Assembly: GCF_051020955.1 (NCBI RefSeq)
Contig: NC_135018.1
Location: 9,067,439-9,131,438 of the forward strand
Reading direction: 5' to 3'
Origin: Megalopta genalis
Lineage: Eukaryota; Arthropoda; Insecta; Hymenoptera; Halictidae
DNA length: 64,000 nucleotides
Position numbers and translations under genes: made by a program
The notes under the pieces: generated by a model
Seen by the model: the letters and a program-made list of their open reading frames with translations, nothing else
What the model was told of the DNA's origin: nothing
Database searches by the model: none
Part shown: piece by piece, positions 49,244-60,908 of the stretch
Position numbering within the stretch: position 1 is the first letter of the stretch
Layout of the letters: each line of letters begins with the position of its first letter

Positions 49244-49686
49244 TATATGTAGACCTAGGTGCTCTAAAAATTTCAGAAAAGAAAAGGAAGCACGAACATC
49301 TGCTTTGCGATAAATGCAGGATTTTGTCTGCATTTTTCAATGTTCCCCGTCACAGCGACAACGTTCTATTGCGTCGGATGCCGTCAGTGACCGATTTCGA
49401 ACACGAAAGCTTGCGAATAATGAAAACCTATCAGGGACAGGGACACATCGCGCATTGTGCGGGATGTTGTCAATGCAGCTGTGCCATGTGTCGCACCACG
49501 TGTTATTGATTTTCGTTGCTCCACTAATTACCACAGGCTCGCTAATTATTTACAGCGATCTATATTCAATGTTTATGGCGATGCTAATATGACCCACGAC
49601 GTCGAATTAGTACCAAACACGTCGAACGAGGAGCGCGGAATGAGAAGTGTTTTGGCAGCACGCGGTAACGTCGAAGATGATAACCA

Positions 49687-49875
49687 GTCTGCGAATCTTT
49701 ATAGGGAATAAAAACAGTCTGTCTCGATTGTAAGTAACAGACGATGAAAGTAAATTTCATTCTTGTCTTAATCATCTTAATCAGAAGAGAATATGTTAAT
49801 AACGTTGATACTTTTTTAAATTCATTTAATCTATTTACAGTTTGAAAGGTGACTCACGCATAAAATCCGCAGTTT
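49687..49875. mobile_element. GACTGCGG-family MITE (diverged)
   Basis: GTCTGCGAATCTTTATAGGG at the left and CGCATAAAATCCGCAGT at the right. About 189 bp. It directly abuts the fold-back remnant starting at 49884. Confidence 0.55.
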
Positions 49876-49883
49876 AATGATAG

Positions 49884-51560
49884 CACTGTTCAATACGGCT
49901 TTTTGTTGCAATGTCCAATGGACGATTCTTGTAGAGCGTCACTTTTCAAACACGAGTCCGAGAACGAAATTGCTATATCGCCCGCAGCTTTCGAAAAATT
50001 CGAATCTTTGTAAAGATGTTCAATTTTTAATAGAAATCAGATACATGTATTACGTGAAAATTAAAAATTTGGGAAAGTCTAATTGATCTGGAAAGATAGA
50101 GGAGAGATCCCTGAATATGTCAGTATCGATATTTATAATATTTCATGCTTTCAAGTACTATTAAACGATCGACAAAGTTTAAAAGTCCGACGGAGAATGT
50201 ATTTTCTACGTAATACATTTGCATTAGTTCACTTGGTGTTTCTCTTGAGTCTTCGTATACAAGGTGGGTCGGAATTCGTAGTACAACCGAGAAGGGATGA
50301 TTCTATGTGAAAAAATAAGAAAAAATTTGGTATAATATTTTGTTATCCGGGGTTTCGTTTTCGAGAAGATCGATTTTAAAGTTTCTTTATCTTTTGTAAA
50401 GGACTTAGTTGTCGTCTAGTCTTCTACCGCAGTTGCAACAATCGAGACAAAGTGGAACAGACGCAAAAAATACAAGATGCAAGAGCGTTGACTTATCCCT
50501 ACAACATTAACTACAGATTCTTCTGATTAACTTTTCATTGGATTATGCAGCAAACGCGCTGTACTATACACATAATTTTTATATTTACGATGTATCATAT
50601 GATATCTTACGCTTACATTAACGTATAACATTAAGAACCCGAAACAAGAAAATCAATCAAAATTAGGAAACAAGAAAATGAAACAAGTGGCAAGGGGAAT
50701 CAGTCGTCCGCTCCACCTAGGCTCTTCCAATTTTCAGACTTTTCATTATTATTGGCTAAGTTACGCGCTAAGCAAGAGACGATTAGCCTGTTGGTCTTCT
50801 CGTTTACCGATAGAAGTAAGTTTCGGGAGGTCATAGAAAAGTTTGAACTACAAGCTTGCAGGTCTCAGGCGGAGCCTGTTTCTATCGTTGTCAATGTTTG
50901 TAGACACTATCTTGAACGGAGGCAACTGCGGTGGAAGAATATATGACAATTAAATCCTTCACAAAAATCCTAGACAAACATACTTTAAAGCCGATTTTCT
51001 CGAAAACGGAGCCACGGATAGAAAATGTTATACCAAGTTTGTTCCTTATTTTTTTTCACGTAGAATCACCCCTTGCTCGGTTGTACTACGAATTCCACCC
51101 TACTCTGTATTATTTTTAAGGAACCGCAATTTAAAGAGGAAGAAAGCAGATTCTGCTGAGAGCCAAATGTGTTCATGATAATATTTGATATAACAAAATT
51201 ATTGGAGAGCTCCGCCCGAGCAAGTTGTAGTTGGAAATAATAAATGAGAAAGAAGCAAATATATTTGCGTGTTTACGGAAAGTTGTTTACCTGAGACGAA
51301 AACTGACCACTGCATCCGATTCTGCAAACATTTCTGAAGAAGAGGCTATCGAGGGAAAGCGCCGAAGCGTACGATTTTATATGTATAAAATTTGTTGGAC
51401 GGTGTATGATTACTTTGCGAAGACGAGGAAAATATTTGCAAACGATTCCAGTCGTATTGGCAGCGGAAAGCGGCAGGCCGCAAGCGGAAAGCGGAAAGTA
51501 TGCAGATTTCTCGACGAAAATGAGGGGAGCGCGACTATGCAATGCGTTCGCACGATAGAA
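49884..51560. mobile_element. Diverged remnant of the long fold-back family, split by an insertion
   Basis: 49884-50150 resembles the outer arm of 86-1657: CACTG, then TTCTTGTAGAGC, CGAAATTGCT and AAAGATAGAGGAGAGAT. About 51290-51370 resembles the inner arm (GATTCTGCAAACATTTCTGA AGAAGAGG). Between them sits the element 50260-51107. The ORF 51231-51701 is read-through of this remnant. Confidence 0.65.
50260..51107. mobile_element. Fold-back element with about 190-bp arms, TA-flanked
   Basis: Ends CAAGGTGGGTCGGAATTCGT and, reversed, CAGAGTAGGGTGGAATTCGT; both continue AGTACAACCGAG. TA on each side (50258-50259, 51108-51109). Arms run to about 50445 and from about 50920. The middle is a module shared with 58625-59142. 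Confidence 0.85.
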
Positions 51561-52149
51561 ACGCAATCTAGATTCGAGCGAACTATCGCACTCGTACGCG
51601 GCTGGAATGTCAGACCGCTTAGAAAGGCGTCAATGAATCGAATCAGGGTGAACGCACTCCGTGCTGATTTTCAGGTCGAAAGTCATGGTCATTCTCGGTA
51701 GAAAAGGAACGCGGCCTTAAACTAAAAACTAGTCGTTTCGATTAGTCTCTGCACAGAGCAACGTGCCTCCGAACGAGATAATGAAACCGCCTTGAGATTT
51801 CTATCGCAATTTCACCAACTTCTTAACTGGCGATTTCAATAGAATCAACCCGACTTGACATCGCTAAAAGTGCAGCCGCGGTTCTTCACAGCACCCCTGA
51901 CATTTGTTTTAACAGCCGTTTAACCTGGCTGAAGGTTGAACGCTAAAGGTTGAAGGCTATGTCAAATGCTACGCGGTGCTGTATGCAATTCTGTTCTGAG
52001 TAGATCATTGATTTATTCAACAGCTGAGCGTTACTTCAACTTATGGTATAGGCAATACGATTCAAATTCATCCAATTTCTCTCGTTTCGATCGATTTACC
52101 ATCACGTACACGTGACAGAGCAAGTCGTTACAATATTTGTTATTAACAT

Positions 52150-52320
52150 TAGGTAGATTATTGATTTATTCAACAATTGGATGTTCTGATTCAATACTGA
52201 GACGTTTAAAAAAGAAGAAAATATAATTTGAAGATATTTTACTATTTCATACCAAATTGTATTATCTGAATAATGCAATACAGACATATCTTTAAATGTA
52301 TAAGCCAAAACAAAAAGGTT
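52150..52320 (-). repeat. Interspersed repeat, reverse copy
   Basis: Reverse complement of the 32990-33110 family: ATTTTACTATTTCATACC, GTATTATCTGAATAATGC and GACATATCTTTAAATGT. Confidence 0.6.
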
Positions 52321-52486
52321 CAACAAAAAATCACTAAGAAAATAAAACTTTAAATGCCTTTTTCTTTAAACTTCATTGTTTAGACATATCTCAGCATTGA
52401 ATAAATTCAAATTAATATATTCCTGTTTTTCCTTCACGGCAAATGCATCTCGTTTGTTCATCAGTTTGATCAGTTTATTATTACCA

Positions 52487-52631
52487 GACTGCGGATGTTT
52501 ATGCAAAATAAGAATTTTCAAAGCCGATTGTAAGAAACAGAGATTAAATAAAAATAAATCGTTTCTTTTAATAATTTCGATAAGTTTAAGGTAGAAAATT
52601 ATTGAATTCTTTATAAATCAAATCCGCAGTC
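52487..52631. mobile_element. GACTGCGG-family MITE, short class (145 bp)
   Basis: GACTGCGGATGTTTATGC at the left, AAATCCGCAGTC at the right followed by TA. Confidence 0.82.
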
Positions 52632-52871
52632 TAATTATAATATTACGTTCGCTCGCGATAGAGCAACCAAACAGAATATAATTTGTTACCCTTTCAAAAG
52701 TTTTGTGACGTGATCGAGAAAGAATTTCCAAAGCGAAAGTTCTGCGCAAGAATGACGTATCTGCGAGCTGTTAATTGCCGAAAGCCTCCCGATCGAGATA
52801 ACTGAGGTGGGTAAACAGAAAGGTAAGATAAGTACACGTGCCAATCCTGATTTCCAGGAGGCACGAGACAA

Positions 52872-53657
52872 CGCGGTTCGTGCGAACGAGGCGTGAAATT
52901 TGGTATTGCGATACGGCGACGGCGATCATGCTGCGTTCACCGTCTCCTGTAAACTGTAAAATCGAGAATACGCGAGCACGATTGTTTTAGCGCGACAACT
53001 CGGAAAGCTAACGTCAGCGACGGAGCGAGAACCAGCGAAAATTGTTCGGCTCTTATACCGAAATTATTCGATTCGGCGAATGTCCTGCTATTTAAAGGGG
53101 ATCGGCGACGGGAACGTGTTTACTTTCGAGGAAGAGAAGACTCTTCCCGATGACTATGCACTATGCACTATGCACTATGCATGTCGGGGTTATATCTATT
53201 TTTCGAGCGTCGAGCCTCAAGCCTCTAGTATACATATGTACATCTTCCGATTACTCATTATTATGCACGCTTCGCGCGTCGATATCTTCTCTCCGCGTTT
53301 GCTAGTCACCGAGTGACTCAGCGCCGTGCCGAGAAGTCTAATTTCGAACGACGAGATCGACTTATCGATTCTAAATTCGCTTAAACGATGTAATTACTGC
53401 TGGAAACCTTATTAAAACCGTTTAATCACCGCATATGCGCGTATCAACTAATTGGAGCCGCGGGCATCGGATAATTTCGCGGGAAATATCCGATCAGGAG
53501 TTTCATCAGAATTTTCGAACCTAATGGGCTGCGTGAAAATTTGTCGAACGTAGGCGAATAGAATTTCTGGAAATTTCGCCTCGAATGGTAACCTGGGAAA
53601 TATTTCTACTTGACAGCTTGCGGCGCACAGATTTTTCTCTTCTGTTGTTTATAAATA
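52872..53657. other. Intergenic with a short CTATGCA tandem
   Basis: Four copies of a 7-bp ACTATGC unit at about 53152-53180. No gene seen. Confidence 0.5.
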
Positions 53658-53764
53658 GGCAGCAGATTTTATGCAGTTATAGAAAAATTAGGTAGATGCA
53701 ATTTAAAATAGTGAAGCGATTAAAAGAATTTTAAAATGTCAATGTATAAGTTTTCATCTATTAA

Positions 53765-54197
53765 CCCTTTCGCTACGGGCGGGTTCTCCACCGCGGTACT
53801 TCCGCTGAACGGAGCGCCGCGACATCACTGCACGCTACGCGACGCCGATCGTCAGCGGGAGTACCGCGGTGGAGAACCCAAGCTGCTTGAATGTTTTCGT
53901 ACGAAAAAATTTCTCTCCAAAGGGTATTTATAAATAAAGGGTATTCCAGGGTATTTATAACGTCTTAGCATGCGCTCTTTAATTTACAGTATGAGAGGAA
54001 ATAACATTATGCGATATAATGCATCTTATGGAAGGCCACTATAGTGGCCCATAGTATCTCAGTGGCATCTTATGAAAGGCCACTATAGTGGCCCGTAGTA
54101 CCTCAGTGGCATCATACGAAAGGCCACTATAGTGGCCCGTAGTACCTCAGTGACATCTTATGGAGGGCCACTATAGTGGCTCGTAGTAGCGAAAGGG
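53765..54197. mobile_element. piggyBac-type MITE, CCCTTTCGCTAC family, with 44-bp array
   Basis: TTAA at 53761-53764 and 54198-54201; perfect TIR CCCTTTCGCTAC. Inside are a GC-rich hairpin (GGTTCTCCACCGCGGTAC near 53780, its complement near 53863) and four palindromes GGCCACTATAGTGGCC-type at 54034, 54078, 54122 and 54166. Nested in 53658-54291. Confidence 0.9.
54015..54185. repeat. 44-bp tandem repeat with palindromic core
   Basis: Four units, period exactly 44 bp, each with the 16-bp palindrome GGCCACTATAGTGGCC (the last unit ends GGCT). The whole unit is repeated (GCATCTTATG..GTAGTACCTCAGT), so it is not a spacer array. Confidence 0.93.
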
Positions 54198-55504
54198 TTA
54201 AAGCGATTAAGCAAAAAATAGATTTACTATTTAGTTTCTATTTCATGGAATTGACGCAGACAATTTTTATTTTGCATAAAAATCCACAATCAATTTATAA
54301 ATATTCATCATTTAGTCTTTCAGGAATAATAATCGTACAAATAGTATGTATTGTCCAGGAAGTAGAATTCGAATTTTCCGAATATGTATAGTGATCTTCA
54401 TTGTTGAATATTGACGTTTTCCCGGAAATTAAACTTTCCAGTCATGAATCACATATTCGGGAGAGCTTCAGGAAAGTACAGAATGTTTATAAAGGTTCCC
54501 CACTGCGACAATATATGTATATACTTATACGTATCAGCCAAGGAAACGTATATAGGATAAAACGTCCAATCTACAAATTTGTCATTTTTCAGGATATTTT
54601 TAAATATTTGGAACATCATGTGCCTTTAACCTTTTAAGCAAAGCTAAAACATTCTATGTACTTCGTAGACTTCCAAGCATTTTCATTTATTCATTTTTAC
54701 TTATTTAAAAATGATCTTATTAATTTAATGCTTTATTTTTTGGGTGATCAGAAATGTTAGTTATGACAATGTGACTAAGGAGAGCAGAACAATTGGTATG
54801 CTCTCAATTGGACCGGTGTCCACAAAAGACGCATAGCCTTCTTACGCAATGTAGATTCTAAAAAGCGTTTGATTCACTTCATAGATTGTAATCAAAATGA
54901 GTTTTCAAATGACGCTCAATGTATTCTAAGTTACCGTACGTTTAGAATGATCATTTCCCTTAGTAGCAGTACGGTTCCATAATTTCTGCAGGAGGATCGA
55001 TGAAACTCTGCGATCCGTTTCAAAGACGATTGCGCGGTCGGTTGAAAATAAGTTCGTCTCGGATGGGTTAACCATCGAGTGACATTTACATTTAAAATGA
55101 TCGCAAGGGTGGCAGCTTCGTATCGAATCATTCATTCGCTCGCCAGTTTCGTATTCTACAAAAGTGTAGATACTGCATAACTGGGATCGATTTTCCCCTA
55201 AGGTCATCTCTCGAAATACTTCGTCGCGAAATGAGGAGAACCTCTTGATAAGGGTGGCCCGTTTGATCGCATTCCTACATTGTTCCCTTCTTTGCCCCCC
55301 TCGCCACCCTCGCGCGGTCTCCGCGAGCATCGATTCCGTTTCTCTGCCGTACACGAAAAATGGTAGATTCGCTGAAAAGCCGGGATATAATTAACAAACG
55401 GAACTACGAACGATCCTGCAAAAACTCGCGTTTCTCTCAGCTCGTGACAATAAATCTGTAGAAAACACAAAATGGATCAACGTGTTTACTATCGCCGATT
55501 TTAA

Positions 55505-55747
55505 CCGTTTGAGTCCCAAGCAGCGCGATCGCGCTGTTCAGATCTTGTATCGCGATCAAACTTTAGTGACGCACGTACATCGCATAGCTGCTTTTTTCAT
55601 TTTTTTTTTCTTTTTGTTTTGTTTGTCAATCTTAACGATCGCTATCGCGCCGGTTGGTTCTCCTCGCAATCAATTAAGACAAGCGCTATTACGCTGTTCG
55701 CCACTTTTCGACCGTGTTTTCTTGAGTAACCCCTGGGACACAAACGG
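55505..55747. mobile_element. piggyBac-type MITE, CCGTTTGAGTCCC family
   Basis: TTAA at 55501-55504 and 55748-55751; ends CCGTTTGAGTCCCAAG and (reverse) CCGTTTGTGTCCCAGG. 243 bp. The ORF 55482-55751 is simply this element. Confidence 0.82.
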
Positions 55748-55751
55748 TTAA

Positions 55752-58285
55752 GAACGTCGAGGCGACGATCTGGATGCGATTCTTTCACGCTGAACCTGCA
55801 CACAATTATTGAAATTATAGAGAAGTTTCTATGGGGAATGATTCGAATTTACATGAACTTATGTCTTGTCGTTCTTCTAGTGGAACGCTAATTTAGTAAT
55901 TGTTAATGCTTGGTAGGTTTACTCATAAAACTATAACTCACGATACTTGGAGAATTAGGACGAATTCATGATACTTAGAGAATTTACACAGGCTTTCTTT
56001 GATGATATTTTGATCCGATTATCATAAGAGGATGCGCTAAATGCAATGAATTTAATCAATACAAACACGTACATTATATGGAGCTCTGAACTAACAGGAT
56101 TTAAGAGAAGCAGAAATCAATCGGTTTGCCAGCTTTTGCGTCGATTGCTTGTTACTTCCGTTAACGCAACAGAATCTATTGTATCGTGACCCGTTTTATT
56201 TCGATTGCCGCGAGGTTACATTTTTTCGAAGCTTTTCAGAGCACAGTGCCGATCGATAAGACTACTACAATGCGCACCGTATCAGAAAGCACTCCTTGTG
56301 TTGGCTGATAATGATACGTGTACACTCTTATATAACAGTTGCAATGTGGGCCGCGGAAATTGTTAGAACGGTTGCCGCTCTGAAACGAAAGAAGTGCTCG
56401 CCCGTCCCGTCCCGTTCTATTTCAAACCGCTCCACGCTTCTAACGAGATCTTTACACGCGATTTTGTGTGTCGGCTGCACGCGTATCTGTGCTCCAGCTA
56501 ATTCCACGTGCGCAGGAAAATCAAGAGCACACTATCGTATTTCCAAGAAGCCACTCGTTTCTATATATATATACGAACTAAATTACAGTGTTTACAACGA
56601 AACTATACGTCTCTGCTTGTTTAACCCATTCATCGCCCACGTAGCGAACAAGAGAACTCGGTAAAAAACGAAGCTCGATAAAACAAACACCGAGCTGTCG
56701 AGGTGTCGAACTAAAGTTACAACTTCGAAAATTCTCTTGTATTTCACGAAAATCAATTTTCAAGTTTGAACAACCCCTGCCACCAAATCGTGGTAATGAT
56801 AGTCGACGTGATAAAAAATTGATTTAGCAATGTCGGCGTAGGAAAATATTCTTGTCGAATGGTGTCATCAAAATACGTATTAGAAAGAATGAGCTCGCAG
56901 TGTAATTGCAGTAAATCTTCATTTGTCTTCTTCGTAAAAGAAACGTGTAAAAAGGTAAAACTGATGAAACATGGGGAAACATGGGGGTCAAATATGGGGA
57001 ACAGGTCCGAGAAGATTTCGGAGCAACATTGAAACAACGATGATCTTTAGAAGTTTAGTCCAGAGCAATCTACTTTACGCGACGGAAGTACGGGGTTGGT
57101 CGGAGGCCGAAAAAATAAAAAAACCTACAAGAAAAATATAGCTTATGTATCTTATATGAATACATATAAGTATACATATATCTTATATACATATACATAG
57201 AAACAAAAATGTACAACCCCTTTCTTAGACTGAAAATCAAGTGAAATAAACGTATTGCTACTATTCATTAGTCGCGAGGGAATCTGTATCCTAAGTAATG
57301 TGCTGGTCGGTCATTAGGTGTTGCGCAAAGTTTAGCAGCACGTGAAGTAAGAACCACGGCTTAGCGGAAAGCCACAAGTGGCACCCTATAGCAGCGAGTT
57401 TGGTAAACTGCATCGGGGAAACCGCCGCGCGGTTGCCCATCCTGTTCACTTTCATGCTTCTTTCTATGATCATACGTTTCCTGCACCTAGCGATTTTCTC
57501 GACAGACAATATCGGACACTGTTTACGAACTGCGAACATGCTCCTCGATAGATTCCCATAGTGTGCTGCTCAAACACGGAGCGAACGTTATGACGCGATG
57601 CGACGATGCTGTCTTCGAGCCACATCTGGCATCAGTTGTCTTTTTACTGTTTCTTGAATTTAAGCAGGAGCTGAGAAATCGTCGTTTTCAGTCTGCCGAT
57701 GCGATCAGAAGCTAGAGACGGTGGCGTGGTACGGCAGAACTTTAATCTTGCTAAAACGATACCCTAAAAATGATTAAAACCCACCGAGACTTTAAAGATT
57801 ACGGCTCGTGTCTCTGGGTACCATTTTTTAAATAGAATTTTCTTGCCAGCCAGATTACAATTAACGGACTGCGAATTTCATGCATTTATCGGATGTACGA
57901 ATTCGAAGAATACAAGTTAACGTCTATGCCGACAAAAACTAATAGCGTTAATGGCTATTTTTATCGTTGCTACATTTGATTGAAGAGTACATTAAGAAAG
58001 CTATCCGTCCTTATTGATTTCACCACAAGAAATTATTAAAACATTTTGCACATGCATTCACACTTCTGCAAATGATCTTAAAACGGATTTTATTCGTATT
58101 TGCTATAAAGCAATCGTCCACTGGACGCAGGAATCGTTTCACTGCTTTTTGTCCTTCTCCAAGACAGCCCGTGAAAATGGAAATTTGCATAAAGATCTGC
58201 TATATGTGCTACTTAAAATAACTTGCATTTACCGGGTATAGACTCGGTAAACAAACATACGAAACATTGCATTTGGGAAAAAAAA
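55752..58285. other. Intergenic, one broken MITE end
   Basis: A GACTGCGAATTTCATGC end at about 57867 marks another GACTGCGG-family copy, whose right end is not found. An AT-rich palindromic-looking tract lies at 57130-57200. No gene recognised. Confidence 0.4.
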
Positions 58286-59592
58286 TTCGTTGTTTAGAAA
58301 AAGTCCGCTGAGAACAATGCAGGACCGATCCTCACCAACCCACCTATTTTAACGCCTTCGCAGGGGTAGGGTAAACGCGTTCCCTTTTTGTTGGCAGAAA
58401 TAATCCCTTCCTACTAGCACAAAGCTAGCCGCAACACTAAATTTCTACGAAACGAGGGACTCGAGGCCGGCCGATTAAAAACAAACAACGCTGCCTGACT
58501 CTCGTCAGGATCTCTAGCCAATATCGGCTAGAAGCACATCAAAAGGGCGTGTCTGTGCTTTGTGTGGGTGTGTTATTTACGCGACCACGGGCGAGCAAGA
58601 CGCGTGACGACAGTCAGGAGGCGTAGAACAATCGGGACAAAGTGAAATAAACGCAAGAATTACAAAATGCAAGAACGTTGACTTATCCCTAAAGCATTAA
58701 CTTCAGATTCTCCTGATGAACACATGATTATTTATAATTACTAATTGCTAATTAGCATCTTGATTAATTTTTCATTGCATTATACAATGTATATAAACGT
58801 GCTGTACTATACACATATTTGTTATATTTATGTTGTACCTTATGATATCTTACGCCTACGTTAACGTATAACGTTAAAAACCTGAAGGTAATATCATTTA
58901 AACGAGAAAATGAAACTCTACGCATAAACTAAATGACGCAAGGAAAATCGGTCGCCCGCTCCACCTAGCCTCTTCCAATTTCTTTTTAATTCCGGACTTT
59001 TGATTATTATTGGTTAAGTTGCGCGCTCTGAACAAGAGACGTGATTACGTGAACGGGCGAACGATCTCCCTTGCTCTTCGCGTCGACTAGCTTGTAGGTC
59101 TTCTCGTTTACCAATAGAAGTGGGTTTCGGGAGGTCATAGAAGGGTCTCGTTTCCCGATATTACCTTCGGGTTCTTAATGTAATACGTTAACGTAGGCAT
59201 AAGATATCATATGACATAACATAAATATAACAAATATGTGTATAGTACAGCACGTTTGCAGCATAATCCAATATAACGCTCTTGCATCTACCACGCCCCC
59301 CCCCCCCCCCACACACACACACGAAGCACGGGCACACGTGTTTGATATGCTTCTAGCCGAAAATGGCGACCACGAGGGAGCGAGACGGTGACGGGAGGCG
59401 TTGTTTGTTTTTATTTGGTCGAACTCGTTTCGTGGAAATTCAGTATAGCGGCTAGTTTGAGGGTAACAGGAAGGGATGATTCCTGTTAATAAGGGAAACG
59501 CGTTTACCCTACTTCTGCGAGGGTGTTAAAATGGGTGCGTTGGTGGGAATCAGTCCTACAGTTTCCTCAGCGAACTTCTTCTGAGCAACGGA
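58286..59592. mobile_element. Large fold-back element, about 1.3 kb
   Basis: Arms pair over several hundred bases: CACCTATTTTAACGCCTTCG (58340s) with the complement of CGAGGGTGTTAAAATGGGTG (59519-59538); GGGTAAACGCGTTCCC with its complement near 59490-59515; GTTTCTACGAAACGAG-type inner pairs. Copies of the module in 50445-50840 lie in the centre, once forward (58625-59142) and partly reversed (59155-59290). Confidence 0.8.
59296..59322. repeat. Poly-C plus (CA)n tract
   Basis: Fifteen C (59296-59310) then six AC. Sits in the right arm of the fold-back element. Confidence 0.95.
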
Positions 59593-59680
59593 CAGTACCT
59601 GTAATACCATTATCAGTTGATTTTGGACCTTGGAATTTATACAGAGTATCCTTCAAGTCTTCTGTCTAAAGTAATGTTAA

Positions 59681-59913
59681 CATTACTTGAACACATTTCG
59701 TGTGGGAATGGTATTAATGCCTGCTTAAAAAATTTAATTTTTTAAAATTTCGTTACATATTTGAAAGAATCCCTGTGTGAAATCCTAACAATCCCCGTTA
59801 TGTACTTATTATCAAAATCTTATTGTCAGTTTTGCAAATATTAAATGCTTTTCTAATTAAAAAGAAATTAAATGTTTTGAAAGGTATTTAATGCCTCTCC
59901 TCCACATAGTGTG
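59681..59913. mobile_element. piggyBac-type MITE related to 37127-37377 (reverse)
   Basis: TTAA at 59677-59680 and 59914-59917. The interior ATCCCCGTTATGTACTTATT matches 37127-37377 in reverse. The right end, reversed, is CACACTATGTGG. Confidence 0.68.
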
Positions 59914-60908
59914 TTAACCAACAAGCAGGATCGCCAGATCATTATCGCATGACGGGTCAAAGCAATAAGCCAGCTGATAACGAGTTACATATTTCAGATA
60001 CTTAATACATAATTTCTACCGACTTGCTCAGTACCTGCATGTATATTCTTGAAATGACAGCATACACATGTTCTAACAGCGCACACTATACTTAGCTTGA
60101 AAATCTAGTTCGAATGACGGAGCATGTCCTCCCTGACTGCCGAGTTGTCGAACCGATCCAATAATCGATCCTTGAAAGGATCGCGCATGGTTGGGAGGAG
60201 CTAATTGCGGCTCCTGCTGATCGCGGATCGCGGATCGTGAATCGTGACTGGTAAGCCCCATGGAATTTGGGACAAGTTCAACAGGATCGCCTAAGCGAGA
60301 CGCTAAGATGGAGGCCGAAGGCGTTGGGAAGGTCGAAGGTGAAAAGAGGGAACCCGTTAACCAAGAAAAGTTTCATCCCGGCGAAATATTCGCCGCTTCC
60401 TGACTGCGCATACATCTTCCACCATATCTGCTTGCATAGTATTTGCACTCTGCATCGGGACACGCGTAACGTTACCCACTTGTAGAATTTTCTTATGGAG
60501 GGAAAATAAGAGGCGACCATGGTCTCCCGATACGGATAACCAGGTTCGTTCTCGCCGCAAGACATGCTCTCATTCTCATTGGTGCGATTTGCGGCTCGTC
60601 GCGTCGCACAGCGGCGAATTTGTCCGAAATCATGATCGAAAATGAAAATCATTTCTTCCTTCATTGGAAGAATCTGGGTAGTTTTAGTAGGATTTCTAGT
60701 TAAAATGGCTCCGACTGCAAAGAGTTAATTTTGTCTACGATTTCGATCACGATTTTTGTTCCCGATGGATTTCATCCAGCTGTCCGCTAGACGATATAAA
60801 TTTCGTTAGCACCCACCGCTAAAGAGGCTGATCGAGTCGAGAACCAAAGGATCAAAGGGTATCGAACGGAAGAACTACACATACCGCTCCGCGAACATCG
60901 GGGATTAA

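Larger units (their letters stand above)
53658..54291. mobile_element. GACTGCGG-family MITE, long class, interrupted
   Basis: The left GGCAGCAGATTTTATGCAG after TA and right AAAAATCCACAATC are diverged family ends. Without the nested element and one TTAA it measures 197 bp, equal to the long class. Confidence 0.72.

Noticed and set aside
51231..51701. 156-codon ORF, the longest uninterrupted frame in its region
   Set aside because: Its start matches the fold-back arm in DNA and the rest is Arg/Ser-rich without motifs, so it is treated as transposon read-through.
54015..54185. Regularly spaced palindromic repeats that could be mistaken for a CRISPR array
   Set aside because: The whole 44-bp unit is repeated, so there are no unique spacers. 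It lies inside a TTAA-flanked MITE in an insect genome.
55482..55751. 89-codon ORF with a hydrophobic stretch (membrane-like)
   Set aside because: It coincides with the TTAA MITE 55505-55747, and the hydrophobic stretch is a T-rich tract.
56620..56660. Single TTAACCCATTCATCGCCCAC end
   Set aside because: It resembles a piggyBac-type end, but no matching right end was found nearby.
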